A DNA stretch of 42,130 nucleotides. It comes from an uncultured Collinsella sp. GTDB taxonomy: Bacteria > Actinomycetota > Coriobacteriia > Coriobacteriales > Coriobacteriaceae. The notes beneath the pieces are model-generated. The model did not search any database, was not told the origin of the DNA, and saw only the letters and a list, made by a program, of their open reading frames with translations. Of the stretch, positions 8,415-15,998 are shown in pieces. How positions within the stretch are numbered: the stretch's first letter is position 1; every line of letters begins with the position of its first letter. The position numbers and the translations under genes were made by a program. The stretch covers positions 1 to 42,130 of the forward strand of contig CALKBO010000059.1 in the NCBI GenBank assembly GCA_937989875.1, read 5' to 3'.

Positions 8415-10598
8415 GTGAAGGATTCCGACCTCTCCACAACGGCTGCGCGCGACGCTGCCCGCATTGTCTGGTTTAAGCGCTACCCCGCCAAGCAGACGCT
8501 CATCGCATTTTTGCTCGCGCTGTTGGCGACCACGGCGTTTTCCATCGATCCCGCCCCGGTGTCGAGCAACGCAGTCTTGGCGATTGACCCCAAAGCCTCG
8601 GGCATGCTGTACGTGTGCTACGAGGTGCTTCTCTCGTTTGCCGGCCATACCGACGCGGTCATGCTGCTTGCGCTTGCCTGCCTGCTCACCTTGCCGTTTC
8701 GCTACGTGTTCTTTGGCCGTGGCGACACCTGGCGTCCATCGATCATTCTGCCGTCGCTGTTCTTCGCCATCTGCATGGTGTTCGGCCGCAGCTACGATCT
8801 CACCGACTCGGCCGAGATTGTCCTTGGCGACAAAGCCCGCATCATCTGCGCCTGGATTGGCGGCGCGGGCTGGATGCTCTTGGCGGTCGTTGCCTTCTAC
8901 CTTGCCTTTGAGTGTCTAGATTGGCTGAGCTCTCGGCGCATTCCGTTTTCCGAGGCGCACTTTGGCCGCGTATGGCGTGTGGCTCACGCCGTGCTCTCGG
9001 TCCATCCCTTTGCCGGGCCCTTCCTGGTGCTTATGATCGCCTGGACGCCCACGCTCATCGCTTCGCTGCCCGGCCTTTTTATGGGAGATACGGGCGCGCA
9101 GATTCGCCAGTGGTTCAACTATCCCAACGGCACGAGCGACTACCTGCGCCTACTCAACCCCAACGTGCTGCTCAACGGGCATCATCCCGTAGTGCACACG
9201 GCCATTATCGGCTCGTGCGTTCAGCTGGGGCTTTCGCTGTTCAACAGCGCTAACGCGGGTCTTGCCATCTACACCTGCGCTCAATTTGTCATCACGGCTG
9301 CCTGCATGGCCTATTCCATTTCGTCGCTGCGCAAATTGGGCGTGAGCCTGCCGGTTCGCGGTGCGATCCTGCTGTTCTTTGCGTTTATGCCGATGTTCTC
9401 TAACTACGCGGCGTTGCTCACCAAAGACGTGCTCTTTGCCGACGCGTTCTTGGTGCTGCTGGTACAGACCGTCAAGCTCGTGGCATGTGGCTTGCCCCGT
9501 CGTGATGCCAATGCCGAGCGTGCGGGCGAACAGAGGCCCGTGCTCTTTGCGCGCCACGACTGGCTGCTGCTCGCTCTGGGCGCCATGGGTTCCACGTTTC
9601 TGCGCAACGGCGGCCTGGTGTTTCCCCTGGCGGCATGCGTAATCGCGGCGGCGTTTTGCGTATGGGACGTGCATGTGGCTCGTCGTGCAGCCAAGCAGAC
9701 TGGTGCTGCGCCTTCGGGCGCCATCCCGCGTTTCCGCTGGGTTGGCGTTCTCGCGGTGCTCGCGCTCTGCCTTGCCTCTAATATGTACTTCACCAAGGTC
9801 TTTATGCCGGCGCACGATATCACGCCTGGTTCCAAGCGCGAAATCCTCTCGATTCCGTTCCAGCAGACGGCTCGTTTCGTCCAAAAGCACGACGGCCTCA
9901 ACTCGGGCGTCAACCCTACGGTTAAGGAGGACGGCACCATCGTGGAGGCTCCTTGCGACGGTTCGGTGACCGACGAAGAGCGTGCCGTGATCGATCGCGT
10001 ACTCAAGTACGAGAACCTGGGCCGCCGCTACAACCCCGACAAGTCCGATGCCGTCAAGAACTGCTTTAACGAGTACGCCTCGCAGGAGGACATCGATGCC
10101 TATTTTGAGGTATGGGCTCAGATGTTTAAGAAGGATCCCGAGTGCTATATTTCGGCGCTTATCAATAACTACTATGGTTATTTTTATCCGAGCGCGCGCG
10201 ATGCCTGGGTCTACAGCACGGCGCGTAGTGCCGAGATCATGGCGCGTCCCGACAACCTCAAGTACTTCGACTTCCATCCGGTTGACAGCAACGTGGTGCG
10301 CTGGTGCGACCACCTGATCAATTTGTACCGTGTGGCGGTGCAGCGTGTTCCCTTTATCTCGCTCACCATGAGCTCGGCCACCTATGTGTGGATCATGATC
10401 GCCGTGGTGGTCTACTTGCTGCGTCGTCATTCATGGCGTGCGCTGGCGATCTGGGTGCCGCTGTTGGGCGTGCTCGCTGTGTGCCTGATTGGCCCGTGCA
10501 ACGGCTCGACTTACATGCGCTACCTGTATCCGGTCATCGCCTGCATGCCCTTCGCCATCGGCGCCACCGTCACCCGCAGCGACTTCTTCTGGTTCTAA
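8415..10598 (+). CDS. Large polytopic membrane protein, DUF6020-like (GT-C-type architecture)
   Basis: The 727-residue product has about ten or more membrane helices, with long polar segments at residues about 470-635. The segment around residues 210-270 (WTPTLIASLPGLFMGDTGAQ followed by NGHHPVVHT) resembles the DUF6020 family of Gram-positive membrane proteins. These look like GT-C glycosyltransferases, with an acidic residue in the first large loop and a HHP motif. A role in transferring sugars from a polyprenyl carrier is possible but unproven. The start is taken as GTG 8415, 11 bases after AGAAAGG; a TTG at 8385 lies inside the repeat and has no ribosome site. A lone gene, bounded by repeat elements on both sides. 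Confidence 0.7.
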   Translation: MKDSDLSTTAARDAARIVWFKRYPAKQTLIAFLLALLATTAFSIDPAPVSSNAVLAIDPKASGMLYVCYEVLLSFAGHTDAVMLLALACLLTLPFRYVFFGRGDTWRPSIILPSLFFAICMVFGRSYDLTDSAEIVLGDKARIICAWIGGAGWMLLAVVAFYLAFECLDWLSSRRIPFSEAHFGRVWRVAHAVLSVHPFAGPFLVLMIAWTPTLIASLPGLFMGDTGAQIRQWFNYPNGTSDYLRLLNPNVLLNGHHPVVHTAIIGSCVQLGLSLFNSANAGLAIYTCAQFVITAACMAYSISSLRKLGVSLPVRGAILLFFAFMPMFSNYAALLTKDVLFADAFLVLLVQTVKLVACGLPRRDANAERAGEQRPVLFARHDWLLLALGAMGSTFLRNGGLVFPLAACVIAAAFCVWDVHVARRAAKQTGAAPSGAIPRFRWVGVLAVLALCLASNMYFTKVFMPAHDITPGSKREILSIPFQQTARFVQKHDGLNSGVNPTVKEDGTIVEAPCDGSVTDEERAVIDRVLKYENLGRRYNPDKSDAVKNCFNEYASQEDIDAYFEVWAQMFKKDPECYISALINNYYGYFYPSARDAWVYSTARSAEIMARPDNLKYFDFHPVDSNVVRWCDHLINLYRVAVQRVPFISLTMSSATYVWIMIAVVVYLLRRHSWRALAIWVPLLGVLAVCLIGPCNGSTYMRYLYPVIACMPFAIGATVTRSDFFWF

Positions 10599-10599
10599 C

Positions 10600-10633
10600 T
10601 TGGTGCATTGAGGGTCAGGTTTCTTTGCACCAA
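10600..10633. repeat. Hairpin with GGGTCAGGTTT loop after the membrane protein gene
   Basis: TTGGTGCA (10600-10607) pairs perfectly with TGCACCAA (10626-10633). The loop holds GGGTCAGGTTT, one base from the GGGACAGGTTT loop of the 52-bp repeats, although the stem is different. It begins two bases after the stop codon. Confidence 0.6.
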
Positions 10634-10763
10634 AGGGGACATCATCACGACGCCTTCATTTTGGGGTTTATCTCGCAGGCCAGTAGGTATATCATAACGA
10701 CGTTTGTTTATATTGCCCGAGCATCTGCGCTGGGCTTTAGGTCGAAACCGATAGGAGACACGT

Positions 10764-11570
10764 ATGTCCGGACACTCTAAGTGGGCCACAACCAAGCATC
10801 GTAAGGGCGCGCAGGACGCCAAGCGTTCCGCCCTCTTCTCCAAGCTCAGCCGCAACATCACCGTTGCTGCCCGTCTCGGCGGTGACCCGCTGCCCGAGAA
10901 CAACGCCAGCCTCGCCGCTGCCGTTGCCAAGGCCAAGGCTCAGTCCATGCCTAAGGACAAGATCAAGTCCGCTATCGACAAGGCTTTTGGTTCGGGTGCC
11001 GATGCCGCCGTCTACGAGAACATCGTGTACGAGGGCTACGGTCCCGCCGGTGTCGCCGTCTACGTCGACTGCCTGACCGACAACCGCAACCGTACCGCCG
11101 CTGATGTCCGTTCCGCCTTCTCCCACGCTGGTGGCAACCTGGGCACCTCCGGCTCCGTCGCCTTCCAGTTTGAGCGCAAGGGCCAGATCGTCGTCGCCAA
11201 GGAGATCCTGGACGAGAACGCCAAGAAGGAGACCATGATCGCCAACGGTGCTGCCGGTGACGAGGATGAGTTCATGATGGCCATCGCCGAGGCCGGTGGC
11301 GAGGACTACGAGGATGCCGGCGAGGAGTGGATCGTCTGGACTACTGCCAACGAGGTCATGGCTGTCTCCAAGGCGCTCGAGGAGCAGGGCGTCCAGGTCA
11401 AGGGCTCCGAGACCACCATGGTCCCGACCACCCCGACCGAGGTCTCCGGCGCCGACGCCAAGAAGGTTCAGCGCCTCATCGACCGTCTTGAGGAGCTCGA
11501 CGACGTCCAGGATGTTTACAGCACCATGGACATGACCGACGAGGTTATCGCTGCCCTCGAGGAGGAGTAG
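10764..11570 (+). CDS. YebC/PmpR (TACO1-like) family protein
   Basis: The 268 residues begin with the family hallmark MSGHSKWATTKHRKGAQDAKR and continue with NNASLAAAVAKAKAQSMPKD and YEGYGPAGVAVYVDCLTDN, typical three-domain YebC proteins (about 240-250 residues). The family was named as transcriptional regulators. Members have also been shown to assist ribosomes on difficult proline-rich stretches, so the function here is left general. The extra length comes mostly from an acidic insertion around residues 150-190. The ATG has GATAGGAGA upstream. A terminator follows about 70 bases after the stop. Confidence 0.92.
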   Translation: MSGHSKWATTKHRKGAQDAKRSALFSKLSRNITVAARLGGDPLPENNASLAAAVAKAKAQSMPKDKIKSAIDKAFGSGADAAVYENIVYEGYGPAGVAVYVDCLTDNRNRTAADVRSAFSHAGGNLGTSGSVAFQFERKGQIVVAKEILDENAKKETMIANGAAGDEDEFMMAIAEAGGEDYEDAGEEWIVWTTANEVMAVSKALEEQGVQVKGSETTMVPTTPTEVSGADAKKVQRLIDRLEELDDVQDVYSTMDMTDEVIAALEEE

Positions 11571-11639
11571 CGCCCGCACGGGTTAAGCCGTGCATATCTG
11601 GGCATAATGAAGCGAGCATGCAAGCCTCGTGGAATAGAT

Positions 11640-11683
11640 GAGCCGGATCCGCGTGCGTAGAGCACCGGACCCGGCTCTTTTAT
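11640..11683 (+). terminator. Terminator after yebC whose T tract doubles as a -10
   Basis: A 12-bp stem with one A-C mismatch (11640-11651 with 11666-11677) is followed by TTTTAT. The T tract runs into TATAAT. Confidence 0.75.
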
Positions 11684-11686
11684 AAT
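11681..11686 (+). promoter_or_regulatory. -10 box for the amaP-asp23 cluster
   Basis: A perfect TATAAT lies 51 bases before the amaP start. The -35 position (TAGAGC, 17 bp upstream) is weak and lies inside the terminator stem. Confidence 0.5.
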
Positions 11687-11736
11687 GATGCGAACCGTTT
11701 TGCATTTCGAGAGCCGAGATTTGAAGGGAGCGCCAC

Positions 11737-12282
11737 GTGCGCGTACTCAAACGAGCCCTAGCGATTGTGTATCTTGCCGCCGCCATCGTGGCGCTGGGTA
11801 CGCTTGTCTGCCAGTTTTGGGGGCCGTATACGTATCGCTTTATGCTGCTGATGCGCGACCCCATGCCGCGCATTGTCGTGACGGCATGCGGCGGAGTTGT
11901 GGCGATCGGCGTGCTGGTAAGCTTCTTTCGCCTGATGTTTGCTCGTCGCGAGCCGTCCTGCGTGCATCCGGCGGGGGAGCGCAATATCGAGGTTACCCTT
12001 GCGGCGCTTTCTTCGTGTGCCAGGGCTGCTGCCGAGCGCGACGACCGCGTGATGGTCGAGCATGTCGAGGCCCGCGTCCAAGGCCCCGACGATTCGCACG
12101 TCCGATTTAAGGTCGAGGCTATCGCGCTTGACGATAAGGACGTGGCATCTCTGGCTACCGCGATGCAGCGGCGCATCGAGGAAGCTTGCGACACCATGCT
12201 CGGCACGCCGGGTACGACCACGCGCGTCCGTTTTTTGCCGTCCAAGACTACCGTCCAGACCGTGGAGGTTTCCGGTGAGTGA
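11737..12282 (+). CDS. amaP: Alkaline shock response membrane anchor protein AmaP
   Basis: The 181-residue product has two N-terminal membrane segments (about residues 8-28 and 45-66) and a cytoplasmic C-terminal domain. This is the layout of AmaP, which tethers Asp23 to the membrane in Staphylococcus. The GTG start is preceded by GAAGGGAG. Its end overlaps the next gene by eight bases, so the two are translationally coupled, and an Asp23 homologue lies two genes on. The context carries as much weight as the sequence, since AmaP proteins diverge strongly. Confidence 0.8.
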   Translation: MRVLKRALAIVYLAAAIVALGTLVCQFWGPYTYRFMLLMRDPMPRIVVTACGGVVAIGVLVSFFRLMFARREPSCVHPAGERNIEVTLAALSSCARAAAERDDRVMVEHVEARVQGPDDSHVRFKVEAIALDDKDVASLATAMQRRIEEACDTMLGTPGTTTRVRFLPSKTTVQTVEVSGE

Positions 12283-12652
12283 TACCAATCAAGATAAGAC
12301 CGCTCGTACGCCGCGCCTGACGATTGACCAGAGCGCCACACCGGCGAGCGAACCTGTTGATTCCAAAGCAGAGGCAACCGAGTTACAAGACGTGGCAGCC
12401 GCGGATTTTGACGAGGCTATGGGTCTCATCAAGGGTACGGGCGCTGCCATCTGGAGCTATGCTGTGCGTCATCCCAACACCACGCTCGGTGCCGTCGCTG
12501 GCTTTATCCTCGCCGTGTTGGTGCTCACGCTCGGCCTGTGGGACACGCTCGTCATTGCATTCTTCGTGCTGATCGGCGCCGTGATCGGCCAAATTCGCGA
12601 CGGCGAGAACGGGATCGTCAACTTCTTCGGCCGTCTGTTTAGCGGCCGCTAA
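12275..12652 (+). CDS. Small two-helix membrane protein of the asp23 cluster (DUF2273-like)
   Basis: This 125-residue protein has a polar N-terminal 60 residues, then two close membrane helices (about 70-110) with a GAVIGQIRDGENGI segment and an FFGRLFSGR end. The C-terminal half looks like DUF2273, small proteins found beside Asp23. The GTG start at 12275 is preceded by GGAGG inside the end of amaP. The role is unknown; membrane anchoring or shaping of the Asp23 layer is a fair guess from context. Confidence 0.78.
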   Translation: MSDTNQDKTARTPRLTIDQSATPASEPVDSKAEATELQDVAAADFDEAMGLIKGTGAAIWSYAVRHPNTTLGAVAGFILAVLVLTLGLWDTLVIAFFVLIGAVIGQIRDGENGIVNFFGRLFSGR

Positions 12653-12696
12653 TATGTATTCGACTGTCGCATCCGCGGCAGGCATAAGGAGGAACC

Positions 12697-13218
12697 ATGG
12701 CTTTTAATACGAAGGTCGATGTGGCCGATACCGAGCTCGAGGAGAAGGAGGCGGCCGTCGCCGAAGCCGAGGATGTGACGCTCGAGGATGAGGCGCTCGT
12801 CGAGGCCGAGTCCGCCGATGACGCGGACGAGGATGATGAGGAAACAGACGAGTCCGAGGACTCGCTGACCTATTCCAACGGTGTGATCGAGAAGATCGTC
12901 GCCATGGCCACCCGCGAGGTGCCGCACGTCCTGGGCATGAAGGGTAACCTTATGCACTTTGTGCAGGAGCAGTTTGGTGCCGAGAATCTGACCAAGGGCG
13001 TGACGGTTGAGGTCACCGATGACAATCGCGTGGTCGTCAACATCTCCGTCATTATCGAGTACGGCGCCTATGCGCCCGCGATCTTCGACGATGTCAAGGC
13101 ACGTGTCACCGAGCGCCTTGCCGCGATGACCGGCCTTGAGGTGGCGGGCGTCAACCTGCGCATCGAGGACGTCATCACCCCCGAGGAGTACGAGCACCGC
13201 ACCAGCCAGCACGAGTAA
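12697..13218 (+). CDS. asp23: Asp23/Gls24 family envelope stress response protein
   Basis: The 173-residue product has a very acidic N-terminal 55 residues and then an Asp23 domain: SNGVIEKIVAMATREVPHV, VTVEVTDDNRVVVNISVIIEYG, and VNLRIEDVI near the end. Asp23 proteins form a membrane-associated layer through AmaP and respond to cell-wall stress. AAGGAGGAACC precedes the ATG. It is the third gene of the cluster. A 52-bp repeat starts on the very next base after the stop, and a hairpin terminator follows. Confidence 0.92.
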   Translation: MAFNTKVDVADTELEEKEAAVAEAEDVTLEDEALVEAESADDADEDDEETDESEDSLTYSNGVIEKIVAMATREVPHVLGMKGNLMHFVQEQFGAENLTKGVTVEVTDDNRVVVNISVIIEYGAYAPAIFDDVKARVTERLAAMTGLEVAGVNLRIEDVITPEEYEHRTSQHE

Positions 13219-13270
13219 CCTTCCAAAAAGGGACAGGTTTGTTTTGGCAGGCTTTATCTGCGAAAACGTT
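13219..13270 (+). repeat. 52-bp stem-loop repeat, copy 2
   Basis: CCTTCCAAAA (13219-13228) pairs with TTTTGGCAGG (13242-13251) with one mismatch around the AGGGACAGGTTTG loop, then CTTTATCTGCGAAAACGTT. It starts directly after the asp23 stop codon. Confidence 0.9.
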
Positions 13271-13271
13271 A

Positions 13272-13315
13272 AACGGCCGACCGCGCAAGCAAAAGCGTGG
13301 CCGGCCGTTATTTGT
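13272..13315 (+). terminator. Terminator of the asp23 cluster
   Basis: AACGGCCG (13272-13279) pairs with CGGCCGTT (13302-13309). The inner stem continues with mismatches, and ATTTGT follows. Confidence 0.6.
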
Positions 13316-13426
13316 ATGCCCCCCGATGTGGGCATACCGCTCGTCTAACTAGGGGTTGCAATCGTCGCGTTCCGCGTTACCCTAATGGGCGCATTGTTTC
13401 CAAATTGTTAACGAAGGGTTGCCGTA

Positions 13427-14449
13427 ATGGCCGACGAGCACGAAACAGAAAGCAAGGCATGGGCGATTGAGGCCGCCGCGGCAGAGGCGGCATCGCGTGC
13501 TGCCGAAGAGGTGCATCGTCCTCCCGTAGTGCCGATGGAGCGCGTGGTTGATCGCACCGATATCGAGCGCGGCGAGCGTGCCGGCCAAAAGCGCAGCCAG
13601 GAGCCGGGTTTCCCGCGCTTTTTTGCCGAGCTCAATCTGGGCCTGATTCTTACGGCCTTTGCCATCGTTGCGTTTAAAACCCCTAATCACTTTGCTTTTG
13701 GCGGCACCTCGGGCGTGTCGGTCATTCTGTCCACGCTGTTCCCGACCCTGCCCGTCGGCGTCTTTATGTGGATTATCAACGCGGTTCTCGTCGTTTTGGG
13801 CTTTATCTTTTTGGAACGCAAGGCGATTCTTTGGAGTGTCTTCGCCTCGTTTGCGCTGTCCGCCTATGTTTCGCTGTTTGAGCTCTTTATTCCGACCGAT
13901 GTCTCGATGACGGGTGATATGTGGCTCGACCTGTGCTTTGCCGTCATCTTGCCGGCGCTCGGCAGCGCTATTGTCTTTGATATCGGCGCCTCGACGGGCG
14001 GCACGGACATTCTTGCCATGATCCTCAAGCGCCGCACGACGCTCGAGATTGGCCGCGCGCTGCTGTTGGTTGATATCGGCATCGTGGCCATCGCGGCCTT
14101 TTTGTATGGCCCGCGTGTCGGTCTGTATTGTGTGCTCGGCCTGTTTGCCAAGACGCTTGTGGTCGACAAAGCCATTGAGAGCATTCACCTGCGCAAAGTC
14201 TGCACGGTCATTTGCTCCGAGCCCCTTAAGGTCGAGGAGTTTATCGTCAAGCATCTCAACCGTACGGCGACCATCAGTCGCGGCTACGGTGCCTTCTCGG
14301 GCAAGTGCGTGACGGTGATCATGAGCGTGCTGAGCCGTCGCGAGGCCGTGCAGCTGCGCCGTTATGCGCGCGAGGTCGATCCGGGTGCCTTTATCACGAT
14401 CGTCGACAGCTCCGAGATTGTCGGCAAGGGCTTCCGCGGAACGAACTAG
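13427..14449 (+). CDS. YitT family membrane protein with DUF2179 domain
   Basis: The 340-residue product starts with about 65 polar residues, followed by five to six membrane segments with FGGTSGVSVIL and GASTGGTDILAMIL, both typical of YitT proteins. A cytoplasmic DUF2179 domain occupies about residues 265-335 (CSEPLKVEEFIVKHLNRTAT and ending EIVGKGFRG). The family is common in Gram-positives, and its transport substrate, if any, is not established. The polar N-terminal extension is longer than usual. ACGAAGGG lies before the ATG. It appears monocistronic. Confidence 0.88.
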   Translation: MADEHETESKAWAIEAAAAEAASRAAEEVHRPPVVPMERVVDRTDIERGERAGQKRSQEPGFPRFFAELNLGLILTAFAIVAFKTPNHFAFGGTSGVSVILSTLFPTLPVGVFMWIINAVLVVLGFIFLERKAILWSVFASFALSAYVSLFELFIPTDVSMTGDMWLDLCFAVILPALGSAIVFDIGASTGGTDILAMILKRRTTLEIGRALLLVDIGIVAIAAFLYGPRVGLYCVLGLFAKTLVVDKAIESIHLRKVCTVICSEPLKVEEFIVKHLNRTATISRGYGAFSGKCVTVIMSVLSRREAVQLRRYAREVDPGAFITIVDSSEIVGKGFRGTN

Positions 14450-14598
14450 CACAGACATATTCAACGAACCGCCTGCTGGCGCCGCGTACCTTGCAAATCG
14501 GTCATCTTTGAGTATTTGACCCCACATTGGGCAATAATGATGCTAAAGACATCGTTTGCGATCCAAGTGATTCGTTCAAGATACGAAGGGATGATTCT

Positions 14599-15858
14599 AT
14601 GTTCTGCTCGCAGTGTGGCGCCCCCATGGGCGATAACGACAAGTTCTGCGGCGTGTGTGGTGCTCCTAATGCCGGTGCCTCTGGCCCCGCTCCCCAGGGA
14701 CAGCCTCAGCCCCAGCAGTTTGTTCCGCAACCGCCCGTGGCGAATGCGCCAAAGGGCTGTGTGGCTCAGGCGTTCCAAGATATGACCAAGACTCCGGGCG
14801 TGCTTCAGCGTGTATGCCAAATCGCGTTTTTGCCGGCGCTGATTTGCGTTGTGTCGGTGCTCGTGTTGTTTATTCCCGTTATTGGCGGCATTGCGGCTGC
14901 CATCGGCTTTTTGGCAGCTTGCATTGCGAGTGTGTGTGGTTCCGGCTTTGGTATCGAGTGGGGCCGTGATCTTTCGCTCAAGGTCGATGACGGCATGGAC
15001 CGTCCACTCATGCGTTCCACGTCGTTTGGTCTCGGAGTCTTTTCGAGCGTTATTTCGGTCGTGCTCGAGGTTATCGCTGCCATTCCCGTTATCGGTGTAG
15101 TGCTTTCGCTGGTGGAGGGCGTGGTAATTGGCGCCGCGGGCTCGTATTCTTATTACGGCTCCTATGCACTCGAGGCTGCGCTGTTCGGTTCGCTCGGCCT
15201 GCTTGTCCTGGCGCTAATTGCCTCGGCGATTCTGGGTGTCTTCTTTAAGATGTTCGCCGACATCGCCGTGATGCACTTTGCGGTGACCGGGCGTGTCGAG
15301 AGCGCGTTTTCGCTCGATAAGGTCTGGGCGGCGTTTAAGCACAACAAGACCAAGCTGTTCTGTGCTTCGTTCCTTCCCGAGTTTTTGACGGGCCTGGTCG
15401 CCAACGTTGTCACATGGATCTTGACGGTCGTCTTTGGCGCCATTGCCTCTGTCGGTATGTATAGCTACTACTATCGTCCTACGGGTATTGAGGCAATTGT
15501 TACCGGCGGTGGCGTCACGCTCGCGCTGTTCTTGGTGCTGGTCGCTTTCGTCACCGTATTTCTTACGGTCTTTGGCAAGATGCTCAAGCACCGTGCCGTT
15601 GGCTATTGGGCCGCACGCTATGCAAGCGAGTGGGCCGATGAGGATAAGGACGACGTTCTGACTTTTGTGTTGCCCTTCGAGAAGAAGTCCGCTCCTTCGG
15701 GTTACAGCGCTCCGGATGCTTCGCCGGCGCCCGAGCCTGAACCGGCGCCCGAGTCTGAGACGGCATCTGGGCCCGAGCCTGCGCCTGAGCCTGAGCCGGC
15801 ACCTGCACCTGAGTCGGCGTCCGAGCCAAGCTCCGACGAGGAACCTCAGGACGAGTAG
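14599..15858 (+). CDS. Zinc-ribbon membrane protein (DUF4013-like) with Pro-Glu tail
   Basis: The 419-residue product opens with a zinc ribbon (Cys 3, 6, 17 and 20: CSQC and CGVC), then a Gln/Pro linker. Hydrophobic helices between residues 75 and 340 follow, including small-residue-rich segments resembling DUF4013. The last 50 residues are a low-complexity PEPEPAPE repeat, an extended charged tail. The function is unknown. The start at 14599 has GAAGGG eight bases before it. It is convergent with the M20 peptidase, separated by a symmetrical terminator. Confidence 0.8.
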   Translation: MFCSQCGAPMGDNDKFCGVCGAPNAGASGPAPQGQPQPQQFVPQPPVANAPKGCVAQAFQDMTKTPGVLQRVCQIAFLPALICVVSVLVLFIPVIGGIAAAIGFLAACIASVCGSGFGIEWGRDLSLKVDDGMDRPLMRSTSFGLGVFSSVISVVLEVIAAIPVIGVVLSLVEGVVIGAAGSYSYYGSYALEAALFGSLGLLVLALIASAILGVFFKMFADIAVMHFAVTGRVESAFSLDKVWAAFKHNKTKLFCASFLPEFLTGLVANVVTWILTVVFGAIASVGMYSYYYRPTGIEAIVTGGGVTLALFLVLVAFVTVFLTVFGKMLKHRAVGYWAARYASEWADEDKDDVLTFVLPFEKKSAPSGYSAPDASPAPEPEPAPESETASGPEPAPEPEPAPAPESASEPSSDEEPQDE

Positions 15859-15917
15859 CCATGCCGTCTGCCATTTGGGGACGGGGTAGAAATAGTAGAA
15901 ATAGCGCTTGAAGAATG

Positions 15918-15957
15918 AGCGGGGGCGGACGTGTCGAAACGTCCGCCCCCGCTTTGA
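15918..15957. terminator. Bidirectional terminator between convergent genes
   Basis: A perfect 14-bp stem (15918-15931 with 15940-15953) encloses TGTCGAAA and is followed by TTGAC on the plus strand. It lies midway between the two convergent stop codons. Confidence 0.75.
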
Positions 15958-15998
15958 CATCGCGATGTGGCTATGACTGCGAGATGCCAGCGAATCGA

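Noticed and set aside
14513..14545. TTGACC followed by TAATGA before the zinc-ribbon gene as a promoter
   Set aside because: The spacing is about 13 bp, too short, and no better -10 lies at 16-18 bp.
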